In this document: positions 1 through 9,188 of the stretch, piece after piece | Layout: every line of letters starts with the position of its first letter | Position numbering within the stretch: position 1 is the first letter of the stretch | Source of the DNA: a bacterium 1xD42-87 | Lineage (GTDB): Bacteria > Bacillota > Clostridia > Lachnospirales > Lachnospiraceae | Direction: 5' to 3' | NCBI GenBank assembly: GCA_003611805.1 | Contig: RAYM01000030.1 | Location: 30,736-94,735 of the forward strand | Length of the DNA: 64,000 nt | Notes under the pieces: model-generated | The model's database searches: none | The model's input: the letters and a program-made list of their open reading frames with translations, nothing else | What the model was told of the DNA's origin: nothing | Position numbers and translations under genes: made by a program

Positions 1-83
1 AAAGTTCCGATATATAAATTACAGGAAAGCGGCTCATGGCCAAGGGTCTGTTTTTCTGGAATTTGAATAGTGTTGAGACCAGG

Positions 84-126
84 GACGGTATTTTTAGGGA
101 AAAGGAATTTCCATAAGAGTACCGTC
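84..126 (+). other. Hairpin upstream of the first gene
   Basis: GACGGTA at 84-90 pairs with TACCGTC at 120-126. The first 209 bases hold no convincing gene. A short open frame ending near position 71 could be the tail of a gene that starts outside the window. The hairpin could be a terminator for that gene, but it has no strong T run. Confidence 0.3.
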
Positions 127-209
127 TTTCTATGTCCAGGCGTCAGGGAAGGCGCTGTCTGGTGCACAGGCAGGCGTAAGATACGGTCTTATACAAGAAG
201 GAGGGAATA

Positions 210-1277
210 TTGATCATTAATTCCGGTACCATAGGGATGCAGTCCTCCAGAACCAGTCGTTCCATAACGCAGGTGACCGCCAGGTCTATCGGCGGTACGT
301 TTATGGGCGGAAAAGAAGGATTAAACTCTTTTTTTGAGAATCAGCTTGGCACTGGAGAGAAGAATGCCGGAGAGGAAGGCGACAAGGATAAGGCGAATCT
401 GGAAGACCTCTCCGCACATATGAACAACATGACCGGCGGGTGGCATATTTCCACGAGGAATGACGAGCAGGAGGCAGTGCGCACAATCAAGCAGCAGTGC
501 GTGGAGTTTCTGATAGAGCTCCTGTTCCGTTTCCGCGGGCAGCGAAGCACGCAGAACAATCCCATAGCCGCCGCGGGTGGTACGACCATGTACTCGGTGC
601 AGGGATTTGAGATGCAGCGCTATCACATGGAGGAGGAACATACCACTTTCACCACTCAAGGTACGGTGAAAACTGCGGACGGGAGGGAGTTGTCCTTCAA
701 TCTCGAGGTTGGCATGAGCCGCAGGTTTGAAGAGTATTACGAGGAAAAGATGGTTACTTCCATTAAATCATTTAAAGATCCGTTGGTCATTAACCTGAAT
801 ACCAACATTGCGCAGGTTTCCGATCAGAAATTTTTCTTCGATCTGGACTGCGACGGTGAGGAGGAAGAGATTTCAAGCCTGCAGGCGGGCAGCGGCTTTT
901 TGGCGCTTGATCTGAACGGTGATGGGAAGATCAATGACGGCAGTGAACTTTTCGGCACAAAGAGCGGCGACGGCTTTAAAGATCTTTCCAAGTATGATCT
1001 GGACGGCAACGGCTGGATTGATGAGGCGGATCCCATCTGGGAGAAGCTTCTGATCTGGACAAAAGATGAAAACGGCGAGGATAAGATGTATCATCTTTCT
1101 GATCTGGGAGTGGGCGCCATCGGTCTTTCCCGGGTGGGAACGCAGTTTTCGCTGAATGCCAAAGAGACCAATGAAACCAACGCCATGATCCGCAAAACAG
1201 GGATTTTCCTGTATGAGAACGGGACGGTATCCACGCTGCAGCAGCTGGATATGGCAGTGTATAACGAAAAAGGTTAG
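210..1277 (+). CDS. Conserved protein with EF-hand/dockerin-like calcium loops
   Basis: 355 aa, starting at TTG 210 just after an AAGGAGG ribosome binding site at 197-203. The N-terminal half is polar with no signal peptide. The C-terminal part carries three acidic loops: FDLDCDGEEEE near residue 211, LDLNGDGKINDGSELFG near 233 and YDLDGNGWIDEADP near 261. Each resembles a DxDxDG calcium site. The arrangement matches the C-terminal module of VCBS or hemolysin-type calcium proteins, which bind calcium as a structural ligand. The precise function is unknown. It lies 44 bases upstream of spoIID on the same strand and may share its transcript. Confidence 0.7.
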   Translation: MIINSGTIGMQSSRTSRSITQVTARSIGGTFMGGKEGLNSFFENQLGTGEKNAGEEGDKDKANLEDLSAHMNNMTGGWHISTRNDEQEAVRTIKQQCVEFLIELLFRFRGQRSTQNNPIAAAGGTTMYSVQGFEMQRYHMEEEHTTFTTQGTVKTADGRELSFNLEVGMSRRFEEYYEEKMVTSIKSFKDPLVINLNTNIAQVSDQKFFFDLDCDGEEEEISSLQAGSGFLALDLNGDGKINDGSELFGTKSGDGFKDLSKYDLDGNGWIDEADPIWEKLLIWTKDENGEDKMYHLSDLGVGAIGLSRVGTQFSLNAKETNETNAMIRKTGIFLYENGTVSTLQQLDMAVYNEKG

Positions 1278-1321
1278 TATAAACAGCAGGACACCTGCAT
1301 AGGATTTATGCGGGGTGTCAC

Positions 1322-2278
1322 ATGAAGAAAAATGGAATCGTTTCAAAAAGAACAAACAAAAGGGATGCAGGAAGCTTCCTTTTGTTTGTTTTTTTGTTGC
1401 CCTATGTCTGTGCCTGTCTCTGGGGACATGTGGGCGAGGAAGCGGATCGTCTGAAAGGGAATAAAAAGGAAGACGAATATCTGGTGGAGACGTCTGTGGA
1501 ATGGGGGGTATGGGAGCTGCCGCTGGAAGAATATTTGACATACAGGCTCTGCCTTGTGATGCCGGGGGACTATGGGATTGAGGCGCGAAAAGCGCAGGCG
1601 GTGCTTCTGCGGACAGAGCTGGCGGCTCTTTACGCGGAACAGGGGGCGAAAAGGGTCGCCGTAAATGGGGACGGGCTGGCAAAGTTTTATAGGGACGCGG
1701 CGGTGCCGACGGAACTTCTGCAGGAGAGCAGGAAGGCGGTGAAAGAGACGGCCGGGGAGATTCTGACTTATCGGGACGAACCGATCCGGGCACCTTATTT
1801 CAGAGTGAGCAACGGCTCTACCAGAGACGCCGGGGACGAGAAATGCCCATACCTTTCGGCGGTTTCCTGCGAACAGGACAGGGAGGCGCCGGATTACCGC
1901 AGTGTTGTAAGGGTTGATAAGGAACGCTATGTAGAAAAACTGAGAAGCGCTTTGGAGGGGGATTTTGAGGATAATACCTTATGGGAAGAGGGAAAATTTT
2001 CTTTTGACGGGACAGGATATATGACAAGTGTGTCATATATTGACGTAAACGGGGAAAAAGAAAAGATAGACGGGGAGACGTTTCGCCATCTTTTCGGACT
2101 GCCCTCCGCGTCATTCGAGATGGACAGGGAGGAACAGGCGGTTTTTCGTGTGACAGGCGTGGGGCATGGATATGGCATGAGCCAGTATGCGGCGGCATAC
2201 ATGGCGGAAAATGGGGAAAGTTATCGGGAGATTCTTGCTGCCTTCTTTTTTCAGACAGAATTAGCAAATTTTGAATAA
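1322..2278 (+). CDS. spoIID: SpoIID-like lytic transglycosylase, sporulation engulfment
   Basis: 318 aa. SpoIID cleaves peptidoglycan glycan strands between the mother cell and forespore and drives engulfment with SpoIIP and SpoIIM. An N-terminal hydrophobic anchor (residues ~17-36) follows a basic stretch. The SpoIID/LytB domain has LPLEEYL near residue 65, whose Glu is the family catalytic residue. The signature GHGYGMSQYAA near residue 281 lies at the C-terminus. Length agrees with SpoIID. The next gene is spoIIQ-like, the usual clostridial order. Expression under sigma-E is expected from family knowledge; I did not identify its promoter. Confidence 0.9.
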   Translation: MKKNGIVSKRTNKRDAGSFLLFVFLLPYVCACLWGHVGEEADRLKGNKKEDEYLVETSVEWGVWELPLEEYLTYRLCLVMPGDYGIEARKAQAVLLRTELAALYAEQGAKRVAVNGDGLAKFYRDAAVPTELLQESRKAVKETAGEILTYRDEPIRAPYFRVSNGSTRDAGDEKCPYLSAVSCEQDREAPDYRSVVRVDKERYVEKLRSALEGDFEDNTLWEEGKFSFDGTGYMTSVSYIDVNGEKEKIDGETFRHLFGLPSASFEMDREEQAVFRVTGVGHGYGMSQYAAAYMAENGESYREILAAFFFQTELANFE

Positions 2279-2383
2279 GGCGGAAAATTTGGGTAAAACT
2301 ATCAGAGAAACCCGGTGCGGGGGCTGTTTGTGTTTCAAAGGGCGGTCTGCGCGGCATCGGAAGAAAAACAGGAGGCGAGTTTC

Positions 2384-3397
2384 ATGGCAAGAAGAAACAG
2401 AAGCAGTATCAGAAAAGAGAGAATCATCATGCTGGCGTCCTCGGTGTTCGTTCTGGCGGCGCTGACGGTGACCGGTGTTTATGTAAGAAACAGTAACCGC
2501 GCGGAGAAGGAGGACTACGTGGTGGACTTCGAGGCGCTGGAGCAGGGCAGCACGGAGCTGGCGGAAAATATGGTATCCGGAGAGGAGCTTGACACACTTT
2601 TTGCAGGTGTCGGGACGGATGATCTGGACTATGATCCCAGTTTTCAGGAGGCAAATTCCCTGCATGTGGAAAATACGGAGAATGGATTGAAATCGGACAA
2701 GAAGTCTGAAAAGAATACCGCCGGGACAAAAACCATTGAAGAAAAAGTAGAGGAAAAGAATCTGGAAGAGGATGAAAAGAAGGATGCGAAGTCTGACCAG
2801 ACAAAGAAGGACGAGCCCGAAAAAGATGATCCCGTAGAAAAAAGCGCTGTAGAGAAGAAGGGCGCTGCGGATAAGAGTAAAGAGGAAGAAGAAGCGGGTA
2901 TGTTTGATGAGACGGTGGACGATGTTCTGAGCGACGAGGTGCAGGCGGAGGCAATTTCCACCACCGTACAGCCGGAGCTTGATTTCAGCGAGGAGGATGG
3001 GCTGGTGTGGCCTATCGTGGGCGACGTGCTCATCAATTACAGTATGGACCAGACCATTTATTTCCCGACGCTCGATCAGTATAAATACAACCCCGCCATC
3101 GTCATTGCGGCGGCACAGGGAGAGAATATTTCGGCGGCGGCGGACGGACGCGTGACCTCTGTCAGCTACGACCATGACACCGGCAATACGGTGGTGATGG
3201 AGCTGGGTAACGGCTATGAGCTGACTTACGGGCAGCTTGAGAATATCACCGTATCGGAGGGCAGTTTCGTGCATGTGGGCGACGGGATCGGCACAGTGGC
3301 GGCGCCTACGAAATACTACAGTCTGGAAGGTACGAATGTGTATTTCAAGCTGACGAAGGACGGGGAGCCGGTGAATCCTATGAGTAAACTGCAGTAA
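2384..3397 (+). CDS. spoIIQ: SpoIIQ-like membrane protein with degenerate M23/LytM domain
   Basis: 337 aa from ATG 2384, which has AGGAGG at 2370-2375. A single membrane segment (residues ~14-33) is followed by a long acidic/lysine-rich linker (~100-200) and a C-terminal LytM domain (~225-330). SpoIIQ is the forespore half of the SpoIIQ-SpoIIIAH channel that surrounds the engulfed spore. The zinc ligands of active M23 peptidases are missing here: the YxHL position reads TYGQL and the HLHFE position reads NVYFK. The domain is therefore probably structural, as in Bacillus SpoIIQ, which also lacks a full metal site. No spoIIID follows it. Confidence 0.85.
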   Translation: MARRNRSSIRKERIIMLASSVFVLAALTVTGVYVRNSNRAEKEDYVVDFEALEQGSTELAENMVSGEELDTLFAGVGTDDLDYDPSFQEANSLHVENTENGLKSDKKSEKNTAGTKTIEEKVEEKNLEEDEKKDAKSDQTKKDEPEKDDPVEKSAVEKKGAADKSKEEEEAGMFDETVDDVLSDEVQAEAISTTVQPELDFSEEDGLVWPIVGDVLINYSMDQTIYFPTLDQYKYNPAIVIAAAQGENISAAADGRVTSVSYDHDTGNTVVMELGNGYELTYGQLENITVSEGSFVHVGDGIGTVAAPTKYYSLEGTNVYFKLTKDGEPVNPMSKLQ

Positions 3398-3414
3398 TCG
3401 CATAAGATATAGAT

Positions 3415-3490
3415 GATTGCGAAACTTCTTTTAGTTTACCGAAACTGCACAAATATCATAATTAACACAGACGCGCGAAGTTTCGCAATC
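3415..3490 (+). repeat. Perfect 14-bp inverted repeat (possible third structured element)
   Basis: GATTGCGAAACTTC (3415-3428) and GAAGTTTCGCAATC (3477-3490) pair perfectly across 48 bases, between the spoIIQ stop and the amidohydrolase start. The inner part (AACTTC...GAAGTT) resembles the elements at 6377 and 35111, but the TCTATGT part is absent. It may be a terminator for spoIIQ or a 5' untranslated structure of the next gene. Confidence 0.6.
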
Positions 3491-3514
3491 GCCAGACTGT
3501 TTCGGAGGATTAAA

Positions 3515-4678
3515 ATGCTGATTGTACACGGAAATATAAAGACCATGGCGGAGCGTGATTTTGCGGACGGGTATATTGAGATCCGGGACGGAAAGATTGC
3601 GGCTCTGGGCGAGATGAAGGACTGCCCGCAGACGAAGGGGCGTGTTCTTGACGTGGAGGGCAGTCTGGTGATGCCGGGTATCATCGAGGCGCACTGTCAT
3701 ATGGGAATCACCGAGGAGAAGAAGGGGATGGAGGGGGATGACTGCAACGAGAATGTAAATCCCATCACACCTTATCTGCGTGCTATTGACGCCATAAATC
3801 CCATGGATGCGGCATTCAGGGACGCCATGCAGGCGGGCATCACTTCCGCGATGATTGGTCCGGGCAGCGCCAACGTGGTAGGCGGGCAGTTTGCTTTTGT
3901 GAAAACCCATGGCAGATGCATTGACGATATGATTGTAAGGGCTCCTGCAGCAATGAAGGTGGCGTTTGGAGAAAATCCGAAAGTCAACTATTCGGGGCAG
4001 GGGGTATCCCCCTCGACCCGTATGGCGATCGCCGCACTTCTGCGGGAGGAACTGACAAAAGCGGAGGCATATCGGAGAAAGCGGGAAAAGAACCAGGAGG
4101 ACGAGAAAGACTTTCGCTATGAGTGCTGGCTTCCCGTTCTCCGCGGAGAGATTCCTTTAAAGGCGCATGCGCACCGTGCCGATGATATTTTGACGGCTGT
4201 GCGCATCGCCAAAGAGTTCCGCCTGCGGATGACGCTGGACCATTGCAGTGAGGGGCATTTGATTATGGAGGAACTGAAGGCAGCCGGATTCCCCGCGATC
4301 GTCGGTCCCGACATGGCGTGCCGCAATAAGATCGAGGTGCAGAATATGGCTTTTAAGACAGCGGGGCTTCTGTCCGGGCATGGGATTTTAACTGCCATTA
4401 CTACGGATCACCCGGTCTCCAAAATCCAGTTTCTGCCAATCTGCGCGGGGCTTGCGGTGAAAGCAGGTATGTCCCCGGAGGAAGGGCTTCGTTCCATCAC
4501 AATCAATGGGGCTAAAATCTGCGGCGTGGACAAGCGTGTAGGCAGCCTTGCGCCGGGAAAGGACGCCGATATCGCGGTTTTTGCCGGAAATCCCATGGAG
4601 GTGTTTACCAAAACACGGTATACGCTGATTGACGGTGAAATTGTGTATTCGTCGGAGGGAAGCGACACTTCGTTCTAA
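3515..4678 (+). CDS. Amidohydrolase, imidazolonepropionase-like
   Basis: 387 aa from ATG 3515, preceded by CGGAGGAT. It is a metal-dependent TIM-barrel amidohydrolase of the subfamily often annotated imidazolonepropionase-like. It has the N-terminal beta-sandwich strand and the metal motif HCHMG (~residue 60). Later metal or active-site positions are KAHAH (~217), LDHCSEGH (~240) and TTDHP (~296). The C-terminal SLAPGKDADIAVF closes the sandwich. The substrate is unknown; no histidine-degradation neighbours support a hut role. It is expressed alone, behind the inverted repeat at 3415-3490. Confidence 0.85.
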   Translation: MLIVHGNIKTMAERDFADGYIEIRDGKIAALGEMKDCPQTKGRVLDVEGSLVMPGIIEAHCHMGITEEKKGMEGDDCNENVNPITPYLRAIDAINPMDAAFRDAMQAGITSAMIGPGSANVVGGQFAFVKTHGRCIDDMIVRAPAAMKVAFGENPKVNYSGQGVSPSTRMAIAALLREELTKAEAYRRKREKNQEDEKDFRYECWLPVLRGEIPLKAHAHRADDILTAVRIAKEFRLRMTLDHCSEGHLIMEELKAAGFPAIVGPDMACRNKIEVQNMAFKTAGLLSGHGILTAITTDHPVSKIQFLPICAGLAVKAGMSPEEGLRSITINGAKICGVDKRVGSLAPGKDADIAVFAGNPMEVFTKTRYTLIDGEIVYSSEGSDTSF

Positions 4679-4778
4679 ATGATTTCTACTGGAAAATGCC
4701 ATCTGTTACTGTGGTGAAAAATGTGTTAAACTGGATAAGTAACGGATGCGCAGAAAAAAGATAATCAGGAAAGTAATT

Positions 4779-6374
4779 ATGGGAAAGAGTGCAGTTTTAA
4801 AAAGAATAACAGGCGGGGCTCTCGTCCTTGCCCTTCTGCTAACGGCGCTGACAGGCTGCGGCAGTCTGCAGGATTTTCAGATGGAGCCTCCAGCAGGTAA
4901 GGAGGAGACGGACGAGTTTACCAGTCTTGGACTTTCGCCGGAGTTTGACTATGAAGTACCTGAGAGCCTGCCGAACATTTTGGTGGATCAGGTGGGCTAT
5001 GCCGTCGGAAGTAAGAAGCTGGCAATGATAAACGGAGAGACGCCGCCGGAAACTTTTTCACTGCTGGATGTTGAAAGCGGCGGGGAAGTTTATACGGGTA
5101 AGGTGGAGAGTAAAGGGTATGACCCATCCGTAAACGCTTATATAAGTTACGTGGATTTTACAGATTATAATACGGTGGGGACATACTACATACAGGCGCC
5201 GTCGATCGGGCGTTCCTATGTTTTTGAGATAGTCGAAGATCCTTACAAAGCTTTATTGACAAAAGCGTTTAAGCAGTATTATTTTAACAGATGCGGTCTG
5301 ACGCTTTCCGCTGAACTTGCCGGGGAGGCTGCGCACAATGCCTGCCATTCCAGAGAGGCGCAGATGAAGGATGAGGCGATGATCAAGCGTGATGTGTCAG
5401 GCGGCTGGCATGTGGATGAAATCGGGAGCCGCGATGTGATAAGAGGCTGTCAGGCGGTGAATACGATGCTGCTCGCCTATGAACTTTATCCGGACGATCT
5501 GGGCGACGATATGGGAATACCGGAGAGCGGAAATGGGATTCCCGACGTGTTAGACGAGGTAAAATACGAGATTGACTGGCTTCTTAAAATGCAGGATGTG
5601 AAGAGTGGGGCGGTCTATGCTTCTGTCAGTTCCGTGGATAATAAAAATGCGGGTTATATTCTCTATATAGACGGTATTACCATGGAGGCTACCATTCACT
5701 ATGCGGCTACCATGGCAAAATTCAGTTACCTGTATCAGAGTTATGACAGGGAGTTTGCGACTCTTTGTCTGCAGGCTTCGGACAGGGCTTATCGGTATGC
5801 GGAGAATTATCTGGCGGACGTGTCGGATAGGCAGTATTTTTTTGCGGCGGCAGAGCTTTACCGCGCTACGGGAGGCTATCAGTACCATAGCGTGGTAAAG
5901 TCCTATCTGACTCAGAATACGGAGCCGGATCTGGATGACGATTACGTTTTCTGGGGATGCGTGACGTATCTTTCCACGAAGCAGAAGGTGGATATGAATC
6001 TGTGCGAAGCAGTGACGGAGAATCTGATGCGAAAGGGAGAAACGATTTCCTATGCGTCCAAGGATTCCAAACTTCTGGTGAATACGGATGAAAAGCTTGG
6101 CGGCAATGCCGGTCTTTTGCGGGATATGTCGAGACTTGCCGTGGTGGACCACATCATCACGAACCATGAGTATGCGATGGTATTGGAAAACCATGCCCAC
6201 TATATGCTGGGACGGAATCTGCAGTCCATATCCTATCTGGACGGTGTGGGTGGGCGCAATTACCGTGATGTGGACATGAGTCTCGGGATTATGAACCAGG
6301 TGGACCAGAATGCGGAACTTCTGCTTTTGTTTGCCGCCATTATGGATGATGAGATGGTGGTGGGGGAAGAATAA
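4779..6374 (+). CDS. GH9-like lipoprotein, probable pseudoenzyme
   Basis: 531 aa from ATG 4779 (AGGAAAG upstream); an ATG at 4746 would add 11 residues. The signal peptide ends in a lipobox (LTALTGC), so it is a surface lipoprotein. An N-terminal Ig-like CelD_N region (NILVDQVGY, ~60) precedes an (alpha/alpha)6 barrel related to GH9 cellulases. The GH9 motif GGWHDAGD, whose aspartates activate water, reads GGWHVDEIG here. The C-terminal motif with the acid Glu (NExAxxxNA) is replaced by IMNQVDQNA. Both catalytic sites are thus lost. A binding or remodelled function is possible. The structured element at 6377 follows. Confidence 0.75.
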   Translation: MGKSAVLKRITGGALVLALLLTALTGCGSLQDFQMEPPAGKEETDEFTSLGLSPEFDYEVPESLPNILVDQVGYAVGSKKLAMINGETPPETFSLLDVESGGEVYTGKVESKGYDPSVNAYISYVDFTDYNTVGTYYIQAPSIGRSYVFEIVEDPYKALLTKAFKQYYFNRCGLTLSAELAGEAAHNACHSREAQMKDEAMIKRDVSGGWHVDEIGSRDVIRGCQAVNTMLLAYELYPDDLGDDMGIPESGNGIPDVLDEVKYEIDWLLKMQDVKSGAVYASVSSVDNKNAGYILYIDGITMEATIHYAATMAKFSYLYQSYDREFATLCLQASDRAYRYAENYLADVSDRQYFFAAAELYRATGGYQYHSVVKSYLTQNTEPDLDDDYVFWGCVTYLSTKQKVDMNLCEAVTENLMRKGETISYASKDSKLLVNTDEKLGGNAGLLRDMSRLAVVDHIITNHEYAMVLENHAHYMLGRNLQSISYLDGVGGRNYRDVDMSLGIMNQVDQNAELLLLFAAIMDDEMVVGEE

Positions 6375-6376
6375 CA

Positions 6377-6470
6377 ACGCGAGAAGAACTTCTAAAGACG
6401 TCCCGCCATAGGAAGGACCGCCAAGAAGTTCTATGTTTCGCGTGGGAGAATACTAAAGGACGGTATTCTC
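6377..6470 (+). repeat. Structured intergenic element, copy A
   Basis: Two adjacent hairpins lie directly after the GH9-like stop codon. The first has an outer stem ACGCGA (6377-6382)/TCGCGT (6438-6443) and an inner stem AGAACTTC (6385-6392)/GAAGTTCT (6425-6432). The second is GAGAATAC (6446-6453)/GTATTCTC (6463-6470). Copy B at 35111 keeps the inner stem, the TCTAAAG and TCTATGT flanks and the two-hairpin layout, but its outer stem differs with pairing kept. Confidence 0.75.
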
Positions 6471-6486
6471 CGCATAAATGATAAAC

Positions 6487-7221
6487 TTACACGAGGGATT
6501 TGTTTTTGAAGTACATTTCTTTGATGATAGACAGCACCGTGTCGTCGATGCGGCGTTTATGGTCTTTGTCGAGGTCTTTTATGTAGATGGGTTTGCCGTA
6601 TTCAATGACGACGTGGGTCTTCTTAATTTTTGGCAGGTGTGCCTCCCATACCTGATCGGCATTGTTGATGCTCATGGGAATGATGGGACAGCCTGATTTT
6701 TCGGCAATCTTAAAACTGCCGCCGTGGAAGGGCAGAAACGTGTCCGGCTCGGTGCTGCGGCTCCCTTCGGGGAAGATACAGATGGAGATGCCGGATTTTA
6801 CTTTTTCCACTGCCGTGAGAATGGTTTTCATGCCCTGCTTGATATCATTTCTGTCAAGAAAGAGGCAGTGCAGGTTTTTCATCCAGTTTGAGAGAAGCGG
6901 TACTTTGAGCATAGCGATTTTTGCGATATATCCGGTAGGTCTTGGCACGCGCACATAGGTCATAACGATGTCGAAATAGCTTCGGTGGTTCCCGATATAC
7001 AATGCCGGAACATCCTTGGGCACATTTTCCTCGCCGATCGCCGTGACGGACACGCCGGACAGAAAAAGAACGCAGCGAAAAGCCCAGTTGACGATGGCAA
7101 GAGAGCTTTTGTCTTTGGCGCTCTGGTTAAATTTTCCGAGGAAGTATTCAAAAATCAAAAGCGGGATGCTGAAAAGCAGAAACAGCACAACGAAAGTGGC
7201 AACCAATATCAGACGTATCAT
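6487..7221 (-). CDS. plsC: 1-acyl-sn-glycerol-3-phosphate acyltransferase
   Basis: 244 aa. PlsC adds the second acyl chain to lysophosphatidic acid, giving phosphatidic acid at the inner membrane face. An N-terminal membrane helix (~1-28) is followed by the acceptor motif NHRSYFD (~77) and the phosphate-binding motif FPEGSRS (~148). The length is typical. GAGAGG precedes the ATG at 7221. It is a single gene converging on the GH9-like gene, with copy A of the structured element between them. Confidence 0.9.
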   Translation of the reverse strand: MIRLILVATFVVLFLLFSIPLLIFEYFLGKFNQSAKDKSSLAIVNWAFRCVLFLSGVSVTAIGEENVPKDVPALYIGNHRSYFDIVMTYVRVPRPTGYIAKIAMLKVPLLSNWMKNLHCLFLDRNDIKQGMKTILTAVEKVKSGISICIFPEGSRSTEPDTFLPFHGGSFKIAEKSGCPIIPMSINNADQVWEAHLPKIKKTHVVIEYGKPIYIKDLDKDHKRRIDDTVLSIIKEMYFKNKSLV

Positions 7222-7334
7222 AGGAAAAACCTCTCTGTGTTTGAATCATTGTTTTAACCAGTATAGCATTATTCTATAGGAATAGACAATGCCTTTGCAT
7301 AATAAATTAGTTAGTAAGAGAATATGCGGAGGAA

Positions 7335-7766
7335 ATGATGGCTGAATTGAGCGAGTATCAGAGGAGAATTGTCAGCATAGGGCTGGTCTGTCTGTTGTGC
7401 TTCGGGGTGTATTCCTGCGGGCAGAAACAGGATCCTATGGAAAAAATGAAGGATTTGGAATATACGGTGATCGCGGAGGACAATATACCGGAGGAGCTGC
7501 TTTCAAAGATTGAGGAGCGGAAGGCTGATACCTTCAGGATGACCTTTGAAGATCAGGGATTTCTTTATATTTGTGTGGGCTACGGGACGCAGCAGACGGG
7601 CGGTTACAGTATAGCGGTGAATGATCTGTATGAGACGGCAAATGCGGTCTATATCGACACCAATCTTATTGGACCGTCCCCGGAGGAGAAGAGCAAGCCG
7701 GTGGCAAGTTATCCCTATGTGGTGGTAAAGACAGAGTTCTCGCAGAAGCCGGTGGTGTTTGAGTAG
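7335..7766 (+). CDS. Lipoprotein with PrcB-type C-terminal domain
   Basis: 143 aa, with GGAGG just before ATG 7335. The signal peptide ends in a lipobox (GVYSC), which predicts a membrane-anchored lipoprotein on the outer face. The C-terminal half (~70-143) has the PrcB_C-like pattern GTQQTGGYSI...PSYPY-type VVVKTEF. PrcB domains are small beta proteins first described beside a surface protease. No protease lies nearby, so the role is unknown. It sits 60 bases before pyrC on the same strand. Confidence 0.65.
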   Translation: MMAELSEYQRRIVSIGLVCLLCFGVYSCGQKQDPMEKMKDLEYTVIAEDNIPEELLSKIEERKADTFRMTFEDQGFLYICVGYGTQQTGGYSIAVNDLYETANAVYIDTNLIGPSPEEKSKPVASYPYVVVKTEFSQKPVVFE

Positions 7767-7826
7767 ATTTTATGTACATGTGGGAGCGCAGGGCAGAAGT
7801 TGTCAAATTACGGAAAGGATGAAAAG

Positions 7827-9188
7827 ATGCTTATATTAAAAAACGGATATATGCTCGACCCGGCGTCGGGTACGGAAGGGTATTATGATATTTTGATTGA
7901 TACGGAGCGCGGGAGAATTGCGAAGATTGCGCCGCGGGGTGTGCGTACGGCAGATGATGCGGGAGACGCGTCTGTGCAGAACGCATTTGGAAGTGTCGAT
8001 TCTGAGAATATGGGGAACGGCGAAACGGAAACCGAAGGAGAATCGCTGGGGATAATTGACCTGAACGGTCAAATGGTAGCTCCGGGTCTGGTGGATGTGC
8101 ATGTGCATTTCCGCGACCCGGGCTTTACCCATAAAGAGGATATCCATACCGGGGCTGCTGCGGCGGCAAAGGGCGGCTTCACGTCCGTGGTGCTGATGGC
8201 GAACACGAAACCGGCGGTGGACAACCCTGAGACGTTGGCATATGTATTGAATCAGGGAAAAGAGACGGGCATTCATGTCCACACCTGCGCCAATGTGACG
8301 ATGGGACTGCAGGGAAAAGAACTGACGGACATGGAGTCACTGAGCGGGCAGGGGGCAGCAGGCTTTACCGACGACGGCATCCCCCTGATGGATGAAACGC
8401 TGCTGCGGGCAGCGCTGCAAAGAGCGGCGAAGTGCAGTAAACCAGTCAGCCTCCATGAGGAAAATCCGGCGCTTATCAAAAATAACGGTGTGAATGCGGG
8501 GAAGGCGGCTGCGTATTTTGGGATAGGCGGCTCGCCAAGGGAGGCGGAAATTTCTATGGTGGAGCGGGATTTGCGGATTGCCTTGGAGGAGAAAGCGGAC
8601 CTTTCCATCCAGCATATCAGCACGAAGGAGGCTGTGGATCTGGTGCGGCAGGCGAAGAAGAGGAGCAGCCATATCTTTGCAGAAGCGACGCCCCATCATT
8701 TTACGCTGACGGAGGATGCGGTCGTCAGGCACGGAACGCTTGCGAAGATGAATCCGCCCTTGCGGGAGGAGGCGGACCGGCTGGCGATTATTGAGGGGCT
8801 GCGGGACGGCACGATTGACATGATTGCCACGGACCACGCGCCCCACAGCGCGGAGGAAAAGGCGAAGCCATTGACGGAAGCGCCGAGCGGCATTATCGGG
8901 CTGGAGACGGCATTGTCGCTGGGGATTCGGGAATTGGTGGATAAGGGCTATCTTTCTATGATGGAATTAATCGGGAAGATGAGCCTGGCGCCGGCAAAAC
9001 TGTATCATCTCGACGCGGGGTATCTGAAAGAGGGCGGTCCTGCGGATCTGGTGGTGTTTGACCCGGAGAAAAAATGGGTGGTGAAGGAATTTGCTTCAAA
9101 GGCGGCGAACTCGCCCTTTTTGGGGGAGACGCTGCCGGGGGTGGTCAGTTATACCATCTGCGGCGGGAAGGCTGTGTATCGAGATTGA
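7827..9188 (+). CDS. pyrC: Dihydroorotase (class I)
   Basis: 453 aa from ATG 7827. It cyclises carbamoyl-aspartate to dihydroorotate, the third step of pyrimidine synthesis. The metal motif DVHVHFRDPG (~90), the GFTDDG loop (~177), SLHEENP (~200), QHIST (~255) and ATDHAPHS (~332) are all present. An insert of about 30 polar residues (~36-68), rich in Asp, Glu, Asn and Gly, interrupts the N-terminal sandwich before IIDLNG. Most class I enzymes are about 425 residues, so the insert explains the extra length. pyrK and pyrD lie 3 kb downstream on the same strand. Confidence 0.93.
   Translation: MLILKNGYMLDPASGTEGYYDILIDTERGRIAKIAPRGVRTADDAGDASVQNAFGSVDSENMGNGETETEGESLGIIDLNGQMVAPGLVDVHVHFRDPGFTHKEDIHTGAAAAAKGGFTSVVLMANTKPAVDNPETLAYVLNQGKETGIHVHTCANVTMGLQGKELTDMESLSGQGAAGFTDDGIPLMDETLLRAALQRAAKCSKPVSLHEENPALIKNNGVNAGKAAAYFGIGGSPREAEISMVERDLRIALEEKADLSIQHISTKEAVDLVRQAKKRSSHIFAEATPHHFTLTEDAVVRHGTLAKMNPPLREEADRLAIIEGLRDGTIDMIATDHAPHSAEEKAKPLTEAPSGIIGLETALSLGIRELVDKGYLSMMELIGKMSLAPAKLYHLDAGYLKEGGPADLVVFDPEKKWVVKEFASKAANSPFLGETLPGVVSYTICGGKAVYRD

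Noticed and set aside
84..126. Fourth copy of the two-hairpin element
   Set aside because: It shares TTTCTATGT after the stem, but the inner stem sequence and the second hairpin do not match.
2261..3403. Long open frames on the opposite strand, for example 2261-3403, 25784-27169 and 33747-35072
   Set aside because: They lie opposite well-identified genes of high GC content, have no ribosome binding site and no protein-like motifs. They are by-products of codon bias.
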